Source: Acidaminococcus fermentans (GTDB lineage: Bacteria; Bacillota_C; Negativicutes; Acidaminococcales; Acidaminococcaceae). From it: DNA of 16,981 bases. Numbering within the stretch: the stretch's first letter is position 1; each line of letters opens with the position of its first letter. The stretch lies in the NCBI GenBank assembly GCA_004555735.1, contig SFHH01000025.1, positions 1 to 16,981 of the forward strand, written 5' to 3'. Shown in pieces: positions 1 through 6,833 of this stretch. Position numbers and translations under genes: made by a program. The notes beneath the pieces were generated by a model that was not told the DNA's origin, ran no database searches, and saw only the letters and a program-made list of their open reading frames with translations.

Positions 1-449
1 GGGTTCCCTTGGATCCGGAAATCCACACCCTGCCCATCGGGAAGAGCCAGCGCCTCCGGGAGGGGAACCAGATTGATCTGTGGGCTGTGGGGACCATGGT
101 GGATACCGCCTATAAAGTGGCAGATCTCCTGTCAGAGCAGGGCCTTTCTGTCGGGGTGGTCAATGCCCGCTTCATCAAGCCCCTGGACCGGGAAGCCCTG
201 GAAGCGGCCAGCCATCAGGTAAAATTGCTGGTGACCCTGGAGGAAAATGCCCTGGCGGGAGGCTTCGGGGAAGGGGTCTTGGATCTCCTGAACCGGCTCC
301 GCCGTCTCCGAGACTGTCGGGTATTGAACCTGGGCATCCCGGATTTGTACGTGCCCCACGGAAAACGGGACCGGCTGCTCCAGGATCTGAAACTGGATCC
401 GGCAGGAGCTGCCGGGACCATCCTGGAAGCCTGGAAAGAGGAACTATGA
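1..449 (+). CDS. dxs: 1-deoxy-D-xylulose-5-phosphate synthase, C-terminal part (5' end outside window)
   Basis: DXS condenses pyruvate with glyceraldehyde 3-phosphate, using thiamine diphosphate, to make DXP, the first step of the MEP isoprenoid pathway; DXP also feeds thiamine and pyridoxal synthesis. Only about 148 C-terminal codons are visible, read in frame from base 3. They start at the conserved stretch GVPLDP...LPIGK and cover the transketolase C-terminal domain, including the motif LEENALAGGFGEGVLDLL and a late GIPD segment. The full protein is normally about 620-640 residues, so the N-terminal thiamine-binding domain and most of the central domain are outside the window. The TTG at 9 is internal and not a start. 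The TGA at 447-449 overlaps the tlyA start in ATGA, implying translational coupling. The frame is intact to the end. The assignment is firm from the motifs and from the typical dxs-tlyA neighbourhood. Confidence 0.93.
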   Translation, partial: VPLDPEIHTLPIGKSQRLREGNQIDLWAVGTMVDTAYKVADLLSEQGLSVGVVNARFIKPLDREALEAASHQVKLLVTLEENALAGGFGEGVLDLLNRLRRLRDCRVLNLGIPDLYVPHGKRDRLLQDLKLDPAGAAGTILEAWKEEL

Positions 450-1249
450 AAAAAGAACGGTTGGATGTATTTTTGACAGAACAGGGATTCTTTGAATCCC
501 GGAGCAAAGCCCAGGCGGTAATCATGGCCGGGGAAGTCTTGGTGAATGACCAGAAGATCGACAAGCCCGGCACCATGGTGAAACCCGATGCCAAGATCAC
601 CCTCTTGGGGAAAAAGATGCCTTTTGTCAGCCGAGGAGGCTATAAGCTGGATAAATCCCTAAAAGTTTTCCCCATTTCCCTGGAAGGGAAAGTGGTGGCG
701 GACCTGGGAGCTTCTACCGGCGGTTTTACGGATTGTGCCCTCCAGCACGGAGCCAGCAAAGTCTATGCCATCGATGTGGGCTACGGGCAGCTGGCCTGGA
801 AGCTCCGGCAGGATCCCCGGGTGGTGAATATGGAACGGACCAATGTCCGGTTCCTGGAAGCCGATTCCCTGGGGGAATTGGTGGATGTGTTCACCATCGA
901 TGTGGCTTTCATTTCTTTGGATAAAGTGCTGCCCAGTGCTTTCAAGATATTGAAGGCCGACGGTTTCGGCATTGCCCTGATCAAACCCCAGTTCGAGGCC
1001 GGAAGGGAAAAAGTAGGCAAGAAAGGGGTGGTCCGGGATCCGGAGGTCCATCTGGAAGTCATCGAGAAAGTCATCAGCCAGGCCCGGGAACTAGGGTTCA
1101 TCCCCCTGGGACTGGATTTTTCACCGATCCGGGGTCCGGAAGGGAATATCGAATATCTGTTTTACATGGGAAAACAGGGAGAGGATGCTGTGAGCCCGGA
1201 ACGGATCCGGGAAGTGGTCGCCGCATCCCATGAGACCCTGGAGAAATAA
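446..1249 (+). CDS. tlyA: TlyA family rRNA (cytidine-2'-O)-methyltransferase
   Basis: TlyA proteins 2'-O-methylate cytidines in 16S and/or 23S rRNA using S-adenosylmethionine, and in mycobacteria this affects capreomycin sensitivity. The 267-residue length matches the family (about 268). Residues 1-60 form an S4 RNA-binding domain (RLDVFLTEQGF...SKAQAVIMAGEVLVN), followed by RGGYKL at 63-68 and an FtsJ-type methyltransferase fold. SAM motif I is DLGASTGGFTD (86-96). A K-D-K-E set is visible as K67, D152 (IDVAFISL), K180 (LIKPQFEA) and E236 (GNIEYL), as expected for this fold. The start ATG at 446 overlaps the dxs stop by 4 bp and has a GAGGA-type ribosome binding site just upstream. nadK follows after 20 bp. 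Which rRNA is methylated (16S only, or both) cannot be judged here. Confidence 0.93.
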   Translation: MKKERLDVFLTEQGFFESRSKAQAVIMAGEVLVNDQKIDKPGTMVKPDAKITLLGKKMPFVSRGGYKLDKSLKVFPISLEGKVVADLGASTGGFTDCALQHGASKVYAIDVGYGQLAWKLRQDPRVVNMERTNVRFLEADSLGELVDVFTIDVAFISLDKVLPSAFKILKADGFGIALIKPQFEAGREKVGKKGVVRDPEVHLEVIEKVISQARELGFIPLGLDFSPIRGPEGNIEYLFYMGKQGEDAVSPERIREVVAASHETLEK

Positions 1250-1269
1250 CAGCATGGAGGGGAATCAGC

Positions 1270-2148
1270 ATGGATAAGGAACTGCGGATCGGGGTGTTTC
1301 CCAATCTGCCCAAAGAGAAGGTACGGGCTTGGCTGCCCAAATTGGCGGCATTTTGCCGGGAGCAGGAGATCCCTCTGGCTTTTCCCCAGGAAATCGCTGC
1401 CTCTTTCGGGGTCTCTGCCTACAACCAGGAAGATCCTGCCAGCCTCAGCCGACTCTCTCTGGCTTTGACTCTGGGCGGGGATGGAACCATCCTCCGGGCG
1501 GCCCGATATGTGACCCCTATGGACATTCCCCTGCTGGGTGTCAATATGGGAAAACTAGGCTTTTTGACAGAGGTAGAGGCCAAAGATCTGTTCCCGACCT
1601 TGCTGAAAGTGAAAAACGGGGAATATGCCATGGAAAAACGGAATATGCTCCAGCTGACGGTCTGGCAGGGGGACAGGATGACCTGCAAAGCCCATGCCCT
1701 CAATGACATGGTGCTGGAAAGCAGCGACCGCTCCCGCCTTACCCGGCTGAGCCTGAAGATTGCCGGGGAACCTACGGCCAACGCTCCGTCGGATGGACTG
1801 ATCATCGCGACGGCCACTGGCTCCACGGCCTATTCCCTTTCTGCCGGGGGCCCCGTGGTGCATCCCAGCCTGGAGGTAAGCCTGATCACCCCCATCTGCC
1901 CCCATGCCCTCCATGCCCGCCCCCTGGTGATCCCCATGGCGCACCCCATCGAAATCGCTCCCCGTCCTCCCTATGAAACGATCCTGATTTCTGCAGACGG
2001 GATGACGGTGAGCCAACTGGCCTGGAACCAGCGGGCCTTGATCGAGAAAAGTCCCAACGATGCCCGGTTCGTGCGCATCAATCCCCTGTCCTACTATACG
2101 ACCTGGCAGGACAGGATGCTGAAGAATGAAGGTCAGACCATTTTATAG
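1270..2148 (+). CDS. nadK: NAD kinase (ATP/polyphosphate-dependent)
   Basis: NAD kinase phosphorylates the 2'-hydroxyl of NAD+ to make NADP+, the only de novo source of NADP. The 292-residue product has the diagnostic GGDGT loop at 69-73 within LTLGGDGTILRAAR, followed by LLGVNMGKLGFLTEV, the NDMVLES segment (the NE/ND NAD-binding motif region), and a C-terminal all-beta domain with SDGLIIATATGSTAYSLSAG and PICPHALHARPLVIP. These are the standard NadK blocks in the expected order and length. The ATG at 1270 is preceded by GGAGGGGAA at 1256-1264. The gene sits 20 bp after tlyA and its TAG stop (2146-2148) lies within the TAGGAGG ribosome binding site of argR, so it is part of the same operon. 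No odd residues were seen. Confidence 0.95.
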   Translation: MDKELRIGVFPNLPKEKVRAWLPKLAAFCREQEIPLAFPQEIAASFGVSAYNQEDPASLSRLSLALTLGGDGTILRAARYVTPMDIPLLGVNMGKLGFLTEVEAKDLFPTLLKVKNGEYAMEKRNMLQLTVWQGDRMTCKAHALNDMVLESSDRSRLTRLSLKIAGEPTANAPSDGLIIATATGSTAYSLSAGGPVVHPSLEVSLITPICPHALHARPLVIPMAHPIEIAPRPPYETILISADGMTVSQLAWNQRALIEKSPNDARFVRINPLSYYTTWQDRMLKNEGQTIL

Positions 2149-2163
2149 GAGGCTGAGAACAGC

Positions 2164-2619
2164 ATGAAATTATCCAGGCAGGAAGCCATCAAGAATATCA
2201 TCAAGAACCAGCAGATCGAGACCCAGAGCGATTTGGCCGAAGCGCTGAAAGAAGCGGGCTTCAATGTGACCCAGGCAACCGTTTCCCGTGACATCAAGGA
2301 AATGATGCTGATCAAGGTCCCGGATGAGGATGGCCGGTATAAATATTCTTTCCCTTCAGACGACAGCAAGATCTTTACCATGGAGCGGCTGGAAGATACC
2401 CTCCGAGGCTATACCTTGACCATCAGTTCTGCTGAGAACCTGATCGTCCTCCACACCCTGCCCGGTACGGCCCAGGCGGTGGCTTATGCCCTGGACCATC
2501 TGAACTGGAAGGAATTGCTGGGAACGGTGGGCGGCGACGATACGGTGCTGCTGATCGTGGACAGCAAAGATCATGTGGAGACTGTGAAGAACCGTCTCAT
2601 GGCCAAGAAAGGACGCTGA
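2164..2619 (+). CDS. argR: Arginine repressor ArgR/AhrC
   Basis: ArgR is a hexameric arginine-responsive DNA-binding regulator of arginine synthesis and catabolism genes. The 151-residue product has an N-terminal winged helix-turn-helix (about 1-65) with the recognition segment VTQATVSRDIKEM (S41, R42, D43) and the usual follow-on KVPDEDGRYKYS. The C-terminal oligomerisation and arginine-binding domain includes LHTLPGTAQAVAYALD and GTVGGDDT at 120-127, whose paired aspartates bind arginine in the family. The length agrees with B. subtilis AhrC (149). The start ATG at 2164 is placed by AGGAGG at 2147-2152, which overlaps the nadK stop. It lies one base before recN, a standard Firmicute argR-recN pair. 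I did not find a clear ARG box inside the window, so local autoregulation is not supported. Confidence 0.95.
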   Translation: MKLSRQEAIKNIIKNQQIETQSDLAEALKEAGFNVTQATVSRDIKEMMLIKVPDEDGRYKYSFPSDDSKIFTMERLEDTLRGYTLTISSAENLIVLHTLPGTAQAVAYALDHLNWKELLGTVGGDDTVLLIVDSKDHVETVKNRLMAKKGR

Positions 2620-2620
2620 T

Positions 2621-4342
2621 ATGCTGAATTCCTTGGAAGTGGACAATTTTGCCCTGATCGATCACCTGCGGGTGGATTTTACACCGGGCTTCAATGTGTT
2701 CACCGGGGAGACCGGCGCCGGGAAATCCATCCTCATCGATGCCTTCAGCATCGTGCTGGGGAGCCGGGCCAGTGTGGATTACCTGCGGAAAGGGGCGGAT
2801 GCTTACTGGATCCAGGCTGTATTCGATATCGAAGGGCTGGAGACCGTCCATGACATCCTCCGGGAACTGGATCTGGATCTGGGAGAAGAAACCCTGTTCC
2901 TTCGGCGCAAAGTGACGGCGGCTGGGAAAAGCCAGGCCTTTGTGAACGAACGTCAGGTACCGGTCTATGTGCTCAGCCGCCTGGCCAGCCATCTGGTGGA
3001 TATCCATGGCCAGCACGAAAACCAGACTCTCCTGGCTCCTGGGGCAGCCCTGACCATTCTGGATCATCTGGATCCGGAACTGCCGTCCCTCCTGGAAAAG
3101 TACCAGGAGAAATTCGTAGCCTATGACAAGGCCCGGGAAACCGTGAAGAAATGGCTGTTGAAAGATGCTCACCAGACGGAAGACTTGGAACGGCTGGAAC
3201 AGGAAATCCAGGAAATCGACGAGGCACGGATCCAGCCGGGCGAAGATGGACAGCTCCGGGAAACGGTCCGGAAACTGAGTAACCAGGAGAAGATCCTCCA
3301 GGCCGTAGGGGAAGCCCATCACTATCTGGAAGGGGGAGATGACAGCCTGCCTAGTGCCCTAGATGCCATCAATACCGCCCGGTCTGTTTTGGAAGGGGTC
3401 TTGGACTATGCGCCTGAACTAAAAGCCTATTCAGATAGTATGGATTCCGCCTGGGAAACCCTGGAAGATGTGCGCCAGTCTCTGGGAGATATCCTGGCAG
3501 CAGACCATGAAGACCGGGAAACCTTGGAAGCAGCCCAGGAACGGCTGGATACTCTGTACCGGCTGAAACAGAAGTACGGGGGCAGCCTGGAAGAGGTACT
3601 GGCCTATCGGTATCGGGCCCAGACAGAATACGAAGGGCTCCTGTCCCTGGAATCCACGCTCAGCCGTCTGCGGAAACAGGAGGCCATCTTGAAGGCGGAG
3701 ATGCAGACGGAGGCAGATAAATTGACGGCAGCCCGGAAAAAGGCAGCAGTCCGTCTGGTGAGAGAGCTGCTTCCCCATATCCGGGACCTGGCTATGCCAG
3801 AGGGCCGGGTGGATCTCCAGTTCACCCGTTTGCCGGAATGTCATGGACGGGGCCAGGACAGTGTCCAGTTCCTTTTTTCTGCCAATGCAGGCATGGACCT
3901 GAAGCCTCTGAGCCGGATCGCCTCTGGCGGGGAATTGTCCCGGTTCGCCCTGGCCCTGAAGACGGTCATGATGCAGAAATTCGGGGTGCCCACCATGATC
4001 TTCGATGAGATCGATACTGGGGTGGGCGGGGTCACTGCCCAGAAGATGGCGGAAAAGATGGCCCTGATCGCCCGGCAGCGCCAGGTACTCTGCATCACCC
4101 ATCTGGCCCAGATCGCCTGTTTTGCAGACCATCAGCTGTACATCCACAAAAGTGCCGACAAAGGCAGTACCGTCAGCCAGGTGGATGTGCTGGATGAAGA
4201 GGGGCGGATCCAGGAAATCATGCGTATGACCGGCGGCACCAATACCTCCCGCTCCGCCCGGGAAAATGCCAGGGAACTCCTGGCCATGGCCGCCAAATTC
4301 AAAGAGATGAAGGAGTCTTGTGTCCATGAAAACCATGCATGA
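2621..4342 (+). CDS. recN: DNA repair protein RecN (SMC-like ATPase)
   Basis: RecN is an SMC-family ATPase that gathers double-strand breaks and supports RecA-dependent recombination repair in the nucleoid. The product is 573 residues (the family is about 550-575). The N-terminal half-ATPase carries Walker A GETGAGKS (29-36). A Glu- and Arg-rich coiled-coil middle spans roughly 150-390. The C-terminal half-ATPase has the ABC signature SGGELSR (435-441) and Walker B MIFDEIDTGVGG (from 459), followed by VLCITHLAQIA (the switch histidine region). The ATG at 2621 starts one base after the argR stop, with an AAAGGA ribosome binding site inside the argR 3' end. The 3' end overlaps the downstream Nudix gene. 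All ATPase motifs are intact, so it should be functional. Confidence 0.96.
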   Translation: MLNSLEVDNFALIDHLRVDFTPGFNVFTGETGAGKSILIDAFSIVLGSRASVDYLRKGADAYWIQAVFDIEGLETVHDILRELDLDLGEETLFLRRKVTAAGKSQAFVNERQVPVYVLSRLASHLVDIHGQHENQTLLAPGAALTILDHLDPELPSLLEKYQEKFVAYDKARETVKKWLLKDAHQTEDLERLEQEIQEIDEARIQPGEDGQLRETVRKLSNQEKILQAVGEAHHYLEGGDDSLPSALDAINTARSVLEGVLDYAPELKAYSDSMDSAWETLEDVRQSLGDILAADHEDRETLEAAQERLDTLYRLKQKYGGSLEEVLAYRYRAQTEYEGLLSLESTLSRLRKQEAILKAEMQTEADKLTAARKKAAVRLVRELLPHIRDLAMPEGRVDLQFTRLPECHGRGQDSVQFLFSANAGMDLKPLSRIASGGELSRFALALKTVMMQKFGVPTMIFDEIDTGVGGVTAQKMAEKMALIARQRQVLCITHLAQIACFADHQLYIHKSADKGSTVSQVDVLDEEGRIQEIMRMTGGTNTSRSARENARELLAMAAKFKEMKESCVHENHA

Positions 4343-4883
4343 CAAACAGTTGGATGAACAGCAGCTGTCCAGCAGGACGGCATTTGAAGGACGGCTGCTC
4401 CATTTATTCGTAGATCGAGTCGAACTGCCTAATGGCCATGAATCCACCCGGGAATATATCCTGCACCAGGGAGCGGTGGGGATCCTGCCGGTGAAGGAAG
4501 ATGGGAGCCTGGTCTTTGTGAAACAGTACCGGTATCCGGTCCATTCGGTGATCTATGAGATCCCGGCGGGGAAACTGGAAAAAGGGGAAGAGATCCTGCC
4601 CAGTGCCAAACGGGAACTATCTGAAGAGACGGGGCTGACGGCAGACCGCTGGACCAAACTGACCTCCACTGTGACGACACCGGGATTCACCAACGAGACT
4701 ATCCACCTTTTCCTGGCGGAAGGGCTGCAGCAGGGGAAAATGCATCCGGACCCGGATGAATTCCTGGAAGTGGTATCGATTCCCGAGGACAAAGTGAAGC
4801 AAATGGTCCTTACAGAGGATATTTTTGATGCCAAAACTCTTGCAGCGCTTCTTCTATACTTCCTCAAAAAGGAATCCTGTTAA
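4326..4883 (+). CDS. Nudix hydrolase, ADP-ribose pyrophosphatase (NudF-like)
   Basis: This is probably an ADP-ribose diphosphatase, cleaving ADP-ribose to AMP and ribose 5-phosphate. The Nudix box is perfect: a glycine, five residues, E, seven residues, then RELSEETGL (about residues 82-104 from this start). It is preceded by VGILPVKEDGSLVFVKQYRYPV and YEIPAGKLEKGEE, which are typical of the NudF/YqkG branch. At 185 residues it fits that branch (about 180-210). Start choice: AAGGAG at 4310-4315 lies 10 bases before the ATG at 4326. A GTG at 4320 (only 4 bases away) and an ATG at 4335 are alternatives in the same frame. The 4326 start overlaps recN by 17 bp, so translation is probably coupled. 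Substrate specificity is inferred from family resemblance; other nucleoside diphosphate derivatives are possible. It is the last gene of the operon; no strong terminator follows, only a 6-bp hairpin at 4876-4891 without a U tract. Confidence 0.88.
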   Translation: MKTMHDKQLDEQQLSSRTAFEGRLLHLFVDRVELPNGHESTREYILHQGAVGILPVKEDGSLVFVKQYRYPVHSVIYEIPAGKLEKGEEILPSAKRELSEETGLTADRWTKLTSTVTTPGFTNETIHLFLAEGLQQGKMHPDPDEFLEVVSIPEDKVKQMVLTEDIFDAKTLAALLLYFLKKESC

Positions 4884-4919
4884 AAAACAGGTAAAAACTT
4901 TGTGAAAATAAAAAAATCT

Positions 4920-4948
4920 GTAACAAAACTTTAAAAGTATGTTATAAT
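4920..4948 (+). promoter_or_regulatory. Promoter for spoVS
   Basis: A consensus -10 box TATAAT lies at 4943-4948, preceded by TG one base upstream (TGT, extended -10) and, 17 bp further up, by GTAACA at 4920-4925 (4 of 6 matches to TTGACA). The surrounding DNA is AT-rich, unlike the flanking genes. It would start transcription near 4955, giving spoVS a leader of about 100 nt. Because the upstream operon has no convincing terminator, some spoVS mRNA could also come from read-through. Confidence 0.7.
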
Positions 4949-4959
4949 ATCCATAAATT

Positions 4960-5029
4960 GAATTTTGGAAACGTTCTTCTCTTAACAGGTGTAATTGAAA
5001 GACAACGGAATGAACATTTTCCAAATTTC
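4960..5029 (+). repeat. Long imperfect inverted repeat in the spoVS leader
   Basis: The arm at 4960-4976 (core TTTGGAAACGTTC) pairs with the arm at 5012-5029 (core GAACATTTTCCAAA). In RNA this gives about 14-15 base pairs with one bulge and two mismatches, closing a loop of about 35 nt, all inside the predicted 5' leader and ending 13 bases before the ribosome binding site AGGGGG at 5043-5048. The left arm also contains TGGAAACGTTCTTC, which partly resembles a CcpA cre site, but the 3' half does not match well. The repeat is seen directly; its function is unknown. Confidence 0.55.
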
Positions 5030-5055
5030 ATACAATAAGATGAGGGGGAACGAAC

Positions 5056-5316
5056 ATGGATGTACTAAAGGTTTCGACAAAATCCAATCCGAATTCTGTA
5101 GCAGGTGCGTTAGCAGGAGTATTGAGAGAAAACGGCAAAGCCGAGATCCAAGCCATTGGAGCCGGTGCCTTGAACCAGGCTGTCAAGGCCATCGCCATTG
5201 CCCGCGGGTTTGTGGCTCCCCATGGGATGGATCTGGTTTGTGTCCCCGCATTCATCGACATCAACATCGATGGGGAAGAACGGACCGCCATCAAATTATT
5301 GGTAGAACCTCGCTGA
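5056..5316 (+). CDS. spoVS: Stage V sporulation protein S (SpoVS, Alba-like)
   Basis: The 86-residue product has the same length as B. subtilis SpoVS and the family hallmarks: DVLKVSTKSNPNSVAGALAG at the N-terminus, then EIQAIGAGALNQAVKAIAIA and a C-terminal INIDGEERTAIKLLVEP. SpoVS is a small Alba-fold, probably nucleic-acid-binding protein. In Bacillus it influences asymmetric septation and spore coat/cortex steps, but its biochemical role is unclear. The ATG at 5056 follows AGGGGG at 5043-5048. The gene is monocistronic, with its own promoter and a strong terminator directly after the stop. SpoVS also occurs in bacteria not known to form spores, so its presence does not prove sporulation. 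Confidence 0.93.
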   Translation: MDVLKVSTKSNPNSVAGALAGVLRENGKAEIQAIGAGALNQAVKAIAIARGFVAPHGMDLVCVPAFIDINIDGEERTAIKLLVEPR

Positions 5317-5362
5317 GGAATAAAAAAACTGCTGCGTTTACGCAGCAGTTTTTTTATTCCTC
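5315..5362. terminator. Two-way Rho-independent terminator between spoVS and the SGNH gene
   Basis: A perfect inverted repeat with 22-bp arms (5315-5336 and 5341-5362) and a TTTA loop. The GC-rich core CTGCTGCG/CGCAGCAG is flanked by A7 on the left and T7 on the right, so it works as a hairpin plus U tract in both directions. It separates the converging spoVS and SGNH hydrolase genes. Part of the spoVS stop codon and the whole SGNH stop codon (TTA at 5354-5356) lie within it. Confidence 0.93.
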
Positions 5363-6727
5363 TTCTTTTTCCTTTGCTTCTTTGATCTTGGCCATGATCC
5401 CGTCCCACTGTGCTGTGATGGCCTGCGCCATCAGCCGTTTTCCCCGGAAGTTCAGGTGGAGGCCGTCCAGGGCATACCGGGTGGGAAGATCCCTGGTTTC
5501 GTCGAACTGGGTCCCCAAATCGATGTACCAAGGCAGGCTGCGGATCCAACGGTTCACTTTGGCCATTTCTTCCCGCCAGCCTTCTGCCGTGGGTTCGTCA
5601 AAAGCTAGCTTGATGTTGGCCGGGTTCACTGGAGGCAGGGTCATGAAAATCGGAGTGATGCCATTGTTTTCACATTTGTCCTGGATGCCCTTCAGATCGC
5701 CGATGACGCTCTCTCCGCTGATCCAGCCCCGCAGGCTGTTGCTGCCGGTCATGATGATGAGATACCGAGGATGGAAGGGCAGCACATCCCGGTCGAACCG
5801 CTCCAGAGTGGCTTCACTGGTATCTCCGCTCTGGGACAGATTGATGCTGTCGAAGGGCAGGTAATACTGGTAGCTGTAGGCAAAATCACTGGGAGAATAG
5901 GAAAGGTCTCCGCCGCCATGGGAAATGCTGTCTCCCAGGGTCCCGACTTCATAGCCGGCTTCCGGATTGACGGTCATGGGCTGAGGCGGGCAGAATTGGC
6001 CCACGGGAGCGCCTTTGTCATCTAAGCCCCGGACCCGCCAGTACATGGTGTAGGGAGCATAGTGGGAGACATCATCATACCAGTCGAAACCCGTGGAGCG
6101 GCCCCGTTCCAGGAGCTGGCTGTCGGAGGCTTCCCGGGCGGGAGAGACTGCATCAGTGTTCAGCACTTCCACTTCATAGTTCCGGATCCCGTGGAGGGGA
6201 ATCCAGTTGTAGACAGGATACAGGAGCGTGGTGCCGTTGCCGCTGTTGAACCGGCTGAGGGGCACGGGGAACAGGGCTTCTCTTTTTTGGGGAGACACAT
6301 ACACATTTTCCAGGGAGGAGGGCTCTGAAAGGGGCGTATCATCCAGATTGAAGGATTGGACCCGGATCTTTACATTGCCATGGGTCCCCTGGGGGAGGGA
6401 CAGGCTGCAGCCTGCTACATAGGTCCGCTCTTCTGGCAAGGCAGAGCCATCGGGGAGCCAGACCTGGATCCGGTAATAGACCGTTCCCAGGATGGGCTTC
6501 CAGCGCAGGGTGGGATGGAGTGAAGCCGGGCGGTCCTGGGTGAAATGGGTGGTGAACTGGGGAATGGGTTTCCGGCGCAGGACCGGGGCCTTCCGGACGG
6601 CGGACCGGACCGCTGGACGGTGGGCCGGAGGCAGCACAGGAGCCGCCCAAGCTGTCCCGGTGCACAGACCGGCGCCCAGCAGCAGAACAGCGAGAGAACG
6701 ATACAATGGAGGGATGATAGGAAACAT
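5354..6727 (-). CDS. Secreted SGNH/GDSL-family hydrolase with two N-terminal beta-sandwich-like repeats
   Basis: A probable exported esterase or lipase of the SGNH family; the substrate is unknown. The 457-residue protein has a Sec signal peptide (basic R10, hydrophobic 11-21, AWA-AP cleavage near 28). A basic, Pro-rich linker (30-56) is followed by two similar modules of about 100 residues. The SGNH domain occupies about 258-445: block I GTLGDS (nucleophile S267), block II SQSGDTS (G301), block III GSNS (N330) and block V DGLHLN (D421, H424), so the triad and oxyanion residues are all present. The C-terminus is Lys/Glu-rich. The ATG at 6727 has GAGAAGG 8 bases upstream. Plausible roles include removing acyl or acetyl groups from cell-surface polysaccharide or peptidoglycan, or a lysophospholipase; this is inference only. 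It is divergent from the OLD nuclease gene, with no operon partner. Confidence 0.85.
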   Translation of the reverse strand: MFPIIPPLYRSLAVLLLGAGLCTGTAWAAPVLPPAHRPAVRSAVRKAPVLRRKPIPQFTTHFTQDRPASLHPTLRWKPILGTVYYRIQVWLPDGSALPEERTYVAGCSLSLPQGTHGNVKIRVQSFNLDDTPLSEPSSLENVYVSPQKREALFPVPLSRFNSGNGTTLLYPVYNWIPLHGIRNYEVEVLNTDAVSPAREASDSQLLERGRSTGFDWYDDVSHYAPYTMYWRVRGLDDKGAPVGQFCPPQPMTVNPEAGYEVGTLGDSISHGGGDLSYSPSDFAYSYQYYLPFDSINLSQSGDTSEATLERFDRDVLPFHPRYLIIMTGSNSLRGWISGESVIGDLKGIQDKCENNGITPIFMTLPPVNPANIKLAFDEPTAEGWREEMAKVNRWIRSLPWYIDLGTQFDETRDLPTRYALDGLHLNFRGKRLMAQAITAQWDGIMAKIKEAKEKEEE

Positions 6728-6767
6728 GCGGGATACCTTCTCTTTCAGATTGTTGGATTCTTACTGT

Positions 6768-6776
6768 ATTGTACCA
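6768..6776 (-). promoter_or_regulatory. Promoter for the SGNH hydrolase gene (extended -10)
   Basis: On the minus strand the sequence reads TGG followed by TACAAT (-10 box at 6768-6773, TGn at 6774-6776), giving an extended -10 about 40 bp before the start codon. No good -35 is present at 17 bp (AGAATT at 6791-6796). That position overlaps the -35 box of the divergent OLD promoter, so the two promoters may compete. Confidence 0.5.
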
Positions 6777-6786
6777 CAAAAGCTCT

Positions 6787-6814
6787 TTGCAATTCTGTGA
6801 AAACCTGTTATGCT
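6787..6814 (+). promoter_or_regulatory. Promoter for the OLD-family nuclease gene
   Basis: TTGCAA at 6787-6792 (4 of 6), a 16-bp spacer and TATGCT at 6809-6814, with TGT directly before the -10 (extended -10). Transcription would begin near 6821, only about 13 nt before the chosen start codon, so the mRNA would begin at or just before its ribosome binding site GGGAGGTG (6821-6828). This supports the ATG at 6834 and rules against the in-frame ATG at 6810. Confidence 0.5.
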
Positions 6815-6833
6815 GTGGACGGGAGGTGTGTAC

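Noticed and set aside
4876..4891. Terminator after the Nudix gene
   Set aside because: CCTGTT/AACAGG forms only a 6-bp stem and is followed by TAAAAACTT rather than a U tract, so it is at best weak.
4966..4979. CcpA cre site in the spoVS leader
   Set aside because: The left half TGGAAACG fits, but the 3' half TTCTTC does not complete the dyad; kept only as a remark.
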